Positions 6,973-11,089 of a stretch of DNA of 11,089 nucleotides are shown here, one piece after another. The position numbers and the translations under genes were made by a program. The notes under the pieces were generated by a model. It searched no databases. It saw nothing but the letters and a program-made list of their open reading frames with translations, and was not told where the DNA came from. Origin of the DNA: Clostridia bacterium (GTDB lineage: Bacteria > Bacillota > Clostridia > Christensenellales > Aristaeellaceae); assembly GCA_017620115.1 (NCBI GenBank), contig JAFZRB010000047.1, positions 1 to 11,089 on the forward strand. The letters are read 5' to 3'. Every line of letters starts with the position of its first letter. Within the stretch, counting starts at the first letter, position 1.

Positions 6973-8664
6973 GTGAAGGATATCTATCTGGAGATCATGG
7001 AGAAGGCGGTCGGCGCCTATACGGTGCCCCTGATCGAGGACTATATCGCGCAGGTTCGCCGGGAAGGCCTTACAGAGCACGGCTTTCCCCGGCTGACGGC
7101 GGACGTCGGCATCCTCGTCGCCCACGGGCGCATGACGCATCTGCGCGGCCTGTTCGTCGAACTGATGGATCTCTGCTGCCGGGAAATTCCCGTCGCCTTC
7201 AAACGCTCCGGCGGCCGCGTTGGCAATGAGTTCAGCGTGAAGGAGATCGTCATGTGCCTTCTGACACTGGAGGAATACGATGCCTTTCCGGAGGAGATCG
7301 GCCGCTGGAAGGAAGCCATCCGCGCCATGGATCCCTACGCCATTTACGGCCAGATCGCGCCGGTTCCGCCCATCCCCATGGCCAACTGGGCGGCCTTTGC
7401 CGCCGCCAGCGAACAGCTTCGCATCTATGCCGGGCTTGGCGCGCCGACAAGCGCCGCCTTTGTGGACAACCAGGTAGCCTCCCAGCTCTTCAACTTCGAT
7501 GAGAACGGCATGTACCGCGATCCCAACGAGCCATTTGTGTATGATCTGACCACCCGGCTTCAGCTGAGCCTTGCCATGCATTACGGCTATAACGGCTCAA
7601 ACAGCAAGGCGCTGGGCGATTATCTGGCGCTGGGCAGCGTTCAGACGCCGCTCATGCAGTCTGTCACCGGCGAGATCCCCTTCGGCGGCCGCAGCAATCA
7701 GTTTCTGCACAACGAACCGACCTTCGCCGCGCTCTTTGAATATGAAGCGCGCCAGCACAAAAAGAAGGGCGACCTGAAAAAGGCGGGGCAGTGCAAGGAC
7801 GCCGCCATGCTCTGCGCCCGCAACACGCTGGGCTGGCTGAACACCGAACACGTCTACCACATCAAGAACGGCTACGATCCCTTCAGCGGCTTCGGCTGCG
7901 AGGCTTACGGCTATTTCCACAAGTACATGGTGACGGTGGCTTCCTTCGCGCATTTCGCTTATCTGCTGGCGGACGACACCATCGAACCGCAGCCCTGCGC
8001 GGCCGCCAGCGAAAACCACATTCACAGTACCAGCGAGCACTTTCACAAGACCTTCGTCAAGTTTGGCGATTATTTTCTCGAATACGAGACCCGCGCGGAT
8101 TTTCATTACGACTGCAACGGGCTGGGCCGCGTCCACCGGCGCGGCGCGCCTTCTCCCATCTGCCTCTCCGTGCCCGTCACGCCGACGCCGAGTTATGGCC
8201 TGGACATAACGAATCCCGGCCCTCTGTCCGTCTGCGCGGGCATGGAAGCGGACGGAAAAACGCAATTCTCCTGCGAGGAAGGCACGGTCTTTGAGCTGAT
8301 GGAGCAATCCGTTTCTGAAAAAGCGGCCCGCGTGCACTGGCGGGTCACCCTGCCGAACGGGTGCGCGTTCACCGAAGATTGCACTGTCGATGGAACGGGC
8401 GTCGCGCTTCGCTACGCCAGCGAGGGCGATATATCAGTCCGCCTGCCTCTTTTCGAAACGGACGGCTGGCGCAAAAGCCGCGTCGAATGCGACGGTGCGT
8501 CCTGCCGCGTGCTCTACGAGGGCTGGCAATGCCGCTATGACGCCGACGCGCCAATCCTCCCGCAGCCCGAGGCATACGCCAACCGGAACGGACACTATCG
8601 CTCTGCGTTGATCCGTGGGGATAAGAGCGTGCAGATTCATATTTCCATCGAAAAAGCGAGATGA
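6973..8664 (+). CDS. Unassigned carbohydrate-active enzyme-like protein (helical toroid plus beta-sandwich)
   Basis: The 563-residue protein starts with GTG, set by GGAGG 7 bases upstream. It has no signal peptide and so is probably cytoplasmic. Residues 1-335 look mainly helical, with repeated aromatic-rich helices, as in an (alpha/alpha) toroid. From about 365 the sequence becomes strand-rich, suggesting a C-terminal beta-sandwich, the architecture shared by heparinase/alginate-lyase-like enzymes and some glycosidases. Blocks that look conserved and polar enough to be an active site are ANWAAF (137-142), FDENGMYRDPN (175-185), PFGGRSNQFLHNE (236-248), GFGCEAYGYFHKY (306-318) and GLGRVHRRGAP (383-393). 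It lacks the heparinase HNHND signature. I cannot name the family; GH154 or an uncommon PL family are possibilities to test. It is transcribed alone, back to back with the transporter operon, so shared control is likely. Confidence 0.7.
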   Translation: MKDIYLEIMEKAVGAYTVPLIEDYIAQVRREGLTEHGFPRLTADVGILVAHGRMTHLRGLFVELMDLCCREIPVAFKRSGGRVGNEFSVKEIVMCLLTLEEYDAFPEEIGRWKEAIRAMDPYAIYGQIAPVPPIPMANWAAFAAASEQLRIYAGLGAPTSAAFVDNQVASQLFNFDENGMYRDPNEPFVYDLTTRLQLSLAMHYGYNGSNSKALGDYLALGSVQTPLMQSVTGEIPFGGRSNQFLHNEPTFAALFEYEARQHKKKGDLKKAGQCKDAAMLCARNTLGWLNTEHVYHIKNGYDPFSGFGCEAYGYFHKYMVTVASFAHFAYLLADDTIEPQPCAAASENHIHSTSEHFHKTFVKFGDYFLEYETRADFHYDCNGLGRVHRRGAPSPICLSVPVTPTPSYGLDITNPGPLSVCAGMEADGKTQFSCEEGTVFELMEQSVSEKAARVHWRVTLPNGCAFTEDCTVDGTGVALRYASEGDISVRLPLFETDGWRKSRVECDGASCRVLYEGWQCRYDADAPILPQPEAYANRNGHYRSALIRGDKSVQIHISIEKAR

Positions 8665-8908
8665 CGGATAGAATGGATCGCACGCGCGGTAATATGGCCT
8701 GCGACAAGCGGTTCTGCGCCGTCTGCGTGACAATCGCCGGGCGTCGGAGAATCGTTTTTCTTCTGCACGAGCAATTCATCCGGATCAGCTGATCGGGCAA
8801 TCTTCAAACGTACGCAGATATGCGCGATAAAGAAAGCGGGGGGATGAAGCGGGTAAAGCCGAATCGGTCAGCGTCGTCTTCGGCGCTGCAGGTCAGGCGC
8901 AGGAGCAT

Positions 8909-11089
8909 TCACAGCTCTGCCCGGGCGAACCGGCGCAGGATATCCGGCTTGGAAACGGGCAGGATACGCAGGCGCGTTTCTCCGGCGAGAGGGAGCGCGG
9001 TAAAGCCCTCCTCGGTCTGCCAGCCGCTTTCGAGGCGAAGCTCGGCCGCGACGCCTTCGGGAATGCTGACTTCCAGCAGAATGTCTTCGCCGTCCCGCCG
9101 CCAGGCGACGCGCACCGGCCCGGCCGCCGTTTCTAGCGAACCGGAGGCGTGGTTGAGCGCGGCGATGAACGAGGGCGCGATATGGACTTCCCGCGGATCC
9201 TCTCCGAAGGGATTCAGGCGGATGCCGGCCAGATTTCTGAGGAACCAGTTGGCGACATCGCCCGTGAAGTGGTGATTGCAGGAGCTCTGAACGCGCTCGA
9301 TGGGAGAGAACAGTTCCCAGAGGGTGTTCGCGCCGTGGGCGATCCAATAACCGTAGGAAGGAAAATCGGGCTTTGTGATCATGCGGAAGGCCAGGTCGCT
9401 GCGCCCGAAGCGGGAGAGCACGTGAAAGATCACCCGCAGGCCATGAATGCCGCAGTCGAAGGAACCGCCGTTTTCCTCGATCAGCCGCAGCAGTACCTCG
9501 AAGGCGGCTCCGGCCTCGCCCGGTTCAAACAGGCCGTAATAGAGGGCCATCGCCTGCGCTGTCTGGCAGCGGTAGATGGCGCGCGCCTCGTCCAGGTTCA
9601 GGAGGTAGCGCCGCGCCGCCGCGCGCAGTTCGCCGCCGATCCGGCGGGCATACATGGCTTCGTCCTCCTGTACGAGAGCCTCAAACAACCGCGCCGCCTT
9701 GCGGAAGAGATCCATCGTGATTACGGTGGACGTAAAGACGCGCGGCGCCTTCGGCATGCTGACGTGTCCGCGGGCCGCCTGGCACCAGTCGCCGCCGCCG
9801 CCGAAATCGACCAGCCCGCGTCCGTTGCGCAGCGCGGCCAGGTAGCGCAGGCTGCGCAGGATGGCGGAGGCGTTCTCTCGCGCAGCCGTGAGTTCGCCGC
9901 GGTAGATCCAGATCTGATAGGGCAGCTCGATGAGCGCGCCGTCCCAGGCGGGTCCCCAGGTGTGATAACCCCAGTCGAAGGTGGGCACGATGCCAGGCAG
10001 CGCGCCGTCTTCGCGCATAGCGGGCCGGAAGCCGCGAAGCCATTCGGTCAGGTTCCGCTCGCAGGAGAACAGGGCGGTCATCTGCTCGGCGGAAATCATC
10101 GCGTCGCCCAGCCAGAAGTTTTTCTCACGATGCGGGCAGTCGGTGGGGTAGTGGCAGAAATTGGTGCGGTCAGTGCGCAGCGTGGCCTCCCAGATGCGGT
10201 TGGCCGTCTCGTCCGAGCAACGGAACCAGGCGCGCTGGTTCAGCGCGGTGTGCAGTATGACGGCGCGCAGAGAAATCTGTTCCGGCTCCGCTCCCAGCAC
10301 CAGGCAATACTGGAAACCGTGTATGGTGAAGGTGGGCTCCCAAACCTCCTCATCGTCGCCGCGGCAGATGTACACGTCCCGGTGGTTGTAGCGGTGCGGC
10401 AGGAAATGGAAGCCGCGCAGGTCGAGCCCGCTGTCGGAGCGGCGCACCGTCGTATCAGCGCCGCCCGCGGGATTGTCGCCCAGGATCTCGCCGTACTGGA
10501 GGACGATCTTCTGGCCGGGCCGGGAGTTCCGCACCGTGAGGCGCACGACGCCGGAGATGTTCAGGCCGAAGTCATAGATCCAGCCTTCTCCCTCCTCGCC
10601 TTCGCCCCAGGGCAAATCGGGCATGGATTCGGGCAGCGCGGGAAAGATGGAGATGCCGCCCCGGTGCCGGGATACGGGCTCCAGCTCGCCCGCTGGGAGG
10701 ATCGGATCCAGATCGGCGGGCGCAGGCTTTCCGCGCGGCGCGGGCGCGGGAACGGCGGGCGTCCAGCCTGCGTCGTCAAAGTCGGGGAGCAGCCAGCCGG
10801 CCTGTTCCCGGCGGGCGTCGTACCACTCCCCGGCGCGCATGTCGTCAAAGAGGATGGCGGAGGGAGCGGTGAGGAAATCGGCGGCCGTGAAGCGGACGGT
10901 TTCGCCGTCAGCCTGCTCCACGCAGGCGCTGAGAGCGACGGAGGGAGCGGCGCGCCACGGCGCCCGGTCGTAATCCCAGACCTGGCCGCCCACGCAGTTG
11001 CAAATGCCGTTTCCCAGCAGCAGGCAGACGGCGTTGCGTCCCGGCCGCAGGCAGGGCAGCAGGTCGTAGGTGTCATAGGAGAGAATGTG
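8909..11089 (-). CDS. Alpha-L-rhamnosidase, GH78 (N-terminus outside window)
   Basis: GH78 enzymes release terminal alpha-L-rhamnose from glycans or glycosides by an inverting mechanism. The visible 726 residues include the family's N-terminal sandwich domain (YDTYDLLPCLRPGRN near the edge; GEWYDARREQAGW at about 87-99; YDFGLNISG at about 172-180), then the (alpha/alpha)6 catalytic barrel. The motif TDCPHREKNFWLGD contains the predicted general acid, E322 in visible numbering (bases 10124-10126). The general base is predicted in GANTLWE, E592 (9314-9316), and the family's C-terminal domain follows. The frame stays open to 11089. The GTG at 10993 is therefore internal, since the 32 residues before it match the same domain and the true start lies beyond the edge. 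Whether a signal peptide exists cannot be seen. It is convergent with the 563-residue protein gene, so it belongs to a different transcript from the importer operon. Confidence 0.93.
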   Translation of the reverse strand, partial: HILSYDTYDLLPCLRPGRNAVCLLLGNGICNCVGGQVWDYDRAPWRAAPSVALSACVEQADGETVRFTAADFLTAPSAILFDDMRAGEWYDARREQAGWLLPDFDDAGWTPAVPAPAPRGKPAPADLDPILPAGELEPVSRHRGGISIFPALPESMPDLPWGEGEEGEGWIYDFGLNISGVVRLTVRNSRPGQKIVLQYGEILGDNPAGGADTTVRRSDSGLDLRGFHFLPHRYNHRDVYICRGDDEEVWEPTFTIHGFQYCLVLGAEPEQISLRAVILHTALNQRAWFRCSDETANRIWEATLRTDRTNFCHYPTDCPHREKNFWLGDAMISAEQMTALFSCERNLTEWLRGFRPAMREDGALPGIVPTFDWGYHTWGPAWDGALIELPYQIWIYRGELTAARENASAILRSLRYLAALRNGRGLVDFGGGGDWCQAARGHVSMPKAPRVFTSTVITMDLFRKAARLFEALVQEDEAMYARRIGGELRAAARRYLLNLDEARAIYRCQTAQAMALYYGLFEPGEAGAAFEVLLRLIEENGGSFDCGIHGLRVIFHVLSRFGRSDLAFRMITKPDFPSYGYWIAHGANTLWELFSPIERVQSSCNHHFTGDVANWFLRNLAGIRLNPFGEDPREVHIAPSFIAALNHASGSLETAAGPVRVAWRRDGEDILLEVSIPEGVAAELRLESGWQTEEGFTALPLAGETRLRILPVSKPDILRRFARAEL

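Noticed and set aside
7597..8337. 246-codon minus-strand open frame inside the 563-residue protein gene
   Set aside because: Antisense to a gene that has a consensus promoter and ribosome-binding site; no motif of its own.
8665..8908. Terminator, operator or small RNA in the convergent gap
   Set aside because: There is a T-run at 8755-8759, a perfect palindrome GATCAGCTGATC at 8783-8794 and a 4-bp stem CGCA-GATA-TGCG at 8813-8824, but no stable stem precedes the T-run and no promoter is near. I see no supportable feature.

Overview
The window looks like a carbohydrate-use locus from a high-GC Firmicute, probably a gut-type member of the Clostridia. I infer this from three things. The importer is of the LplA/LplB/LplC (YtcQ/YteP/YtcP) type, which is common in that phylum. 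The ribosome-binding sites are strong (AAGGAGG, GGAGG). The two divergent promoters both carry a perfect TTGACA -35 box. Genus and species cannot be read from the sequence. There are no mobile elements, RNA genes or CRISPR arrays.

Layout. Positions 3-101 hold the last 32 codons of an unidentified plus-strand gene. It ends at a hairpin (104-139) that works as a terminator from both sides. From 6786 down to 144 runs a tightly packed minus-strand operon: exported substrate-binding protein, LplB-like permease, LplC-like permease, BNR-type beta-propeller protein, and heparinase II/III-like protein. Gaps are 18-33 bp, except for a 123-bp spacer after the binding-protein gene that contains a large inverted-repeat structure. 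Positions 6787-6972 form a divergent control region with one promoter for each direction. A single plus-strand gene (6973-8664, GTG start) encodes a 563-residue protein with a carbohydrate-enzyme look that I cannot place in a family. It converges, across 244 bp with no clear terminator, on a GH78 alpha-L-rhamnosidase gene on the minus strand whose 5' end lies outside the window (8909 to the right edge).

How the genes may work together (inference). The binding protein and two permeases would import an oligosaccharide. No ATPase gene is present, so a shared MsmX-type ATPase encoded elsewhere is expected. None of the four enzyme-like proteins shows a signal peptide, although the rhamnosidase N-terminus is off the window, so breakdown probably happens in the cytoplasm. 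A BNR-4-type propeller (a fold used by ulvan lyases and rhamnose-glucuronate enzymes), a heparinase II/III-type lyase and an alpha-L-rhamnosidase together point to a uronic-acid- and rhamnose-containing glycan. The exact substrate is unknown.

Three reading-frame decisions differ from a naive call. The binding protein should start at 6786, not at the ATG at 6804. The 563-residue protein starts with GTG. The rhamnosidase frame is open to the window edge, so the GTG at 10993 is an internal codon.
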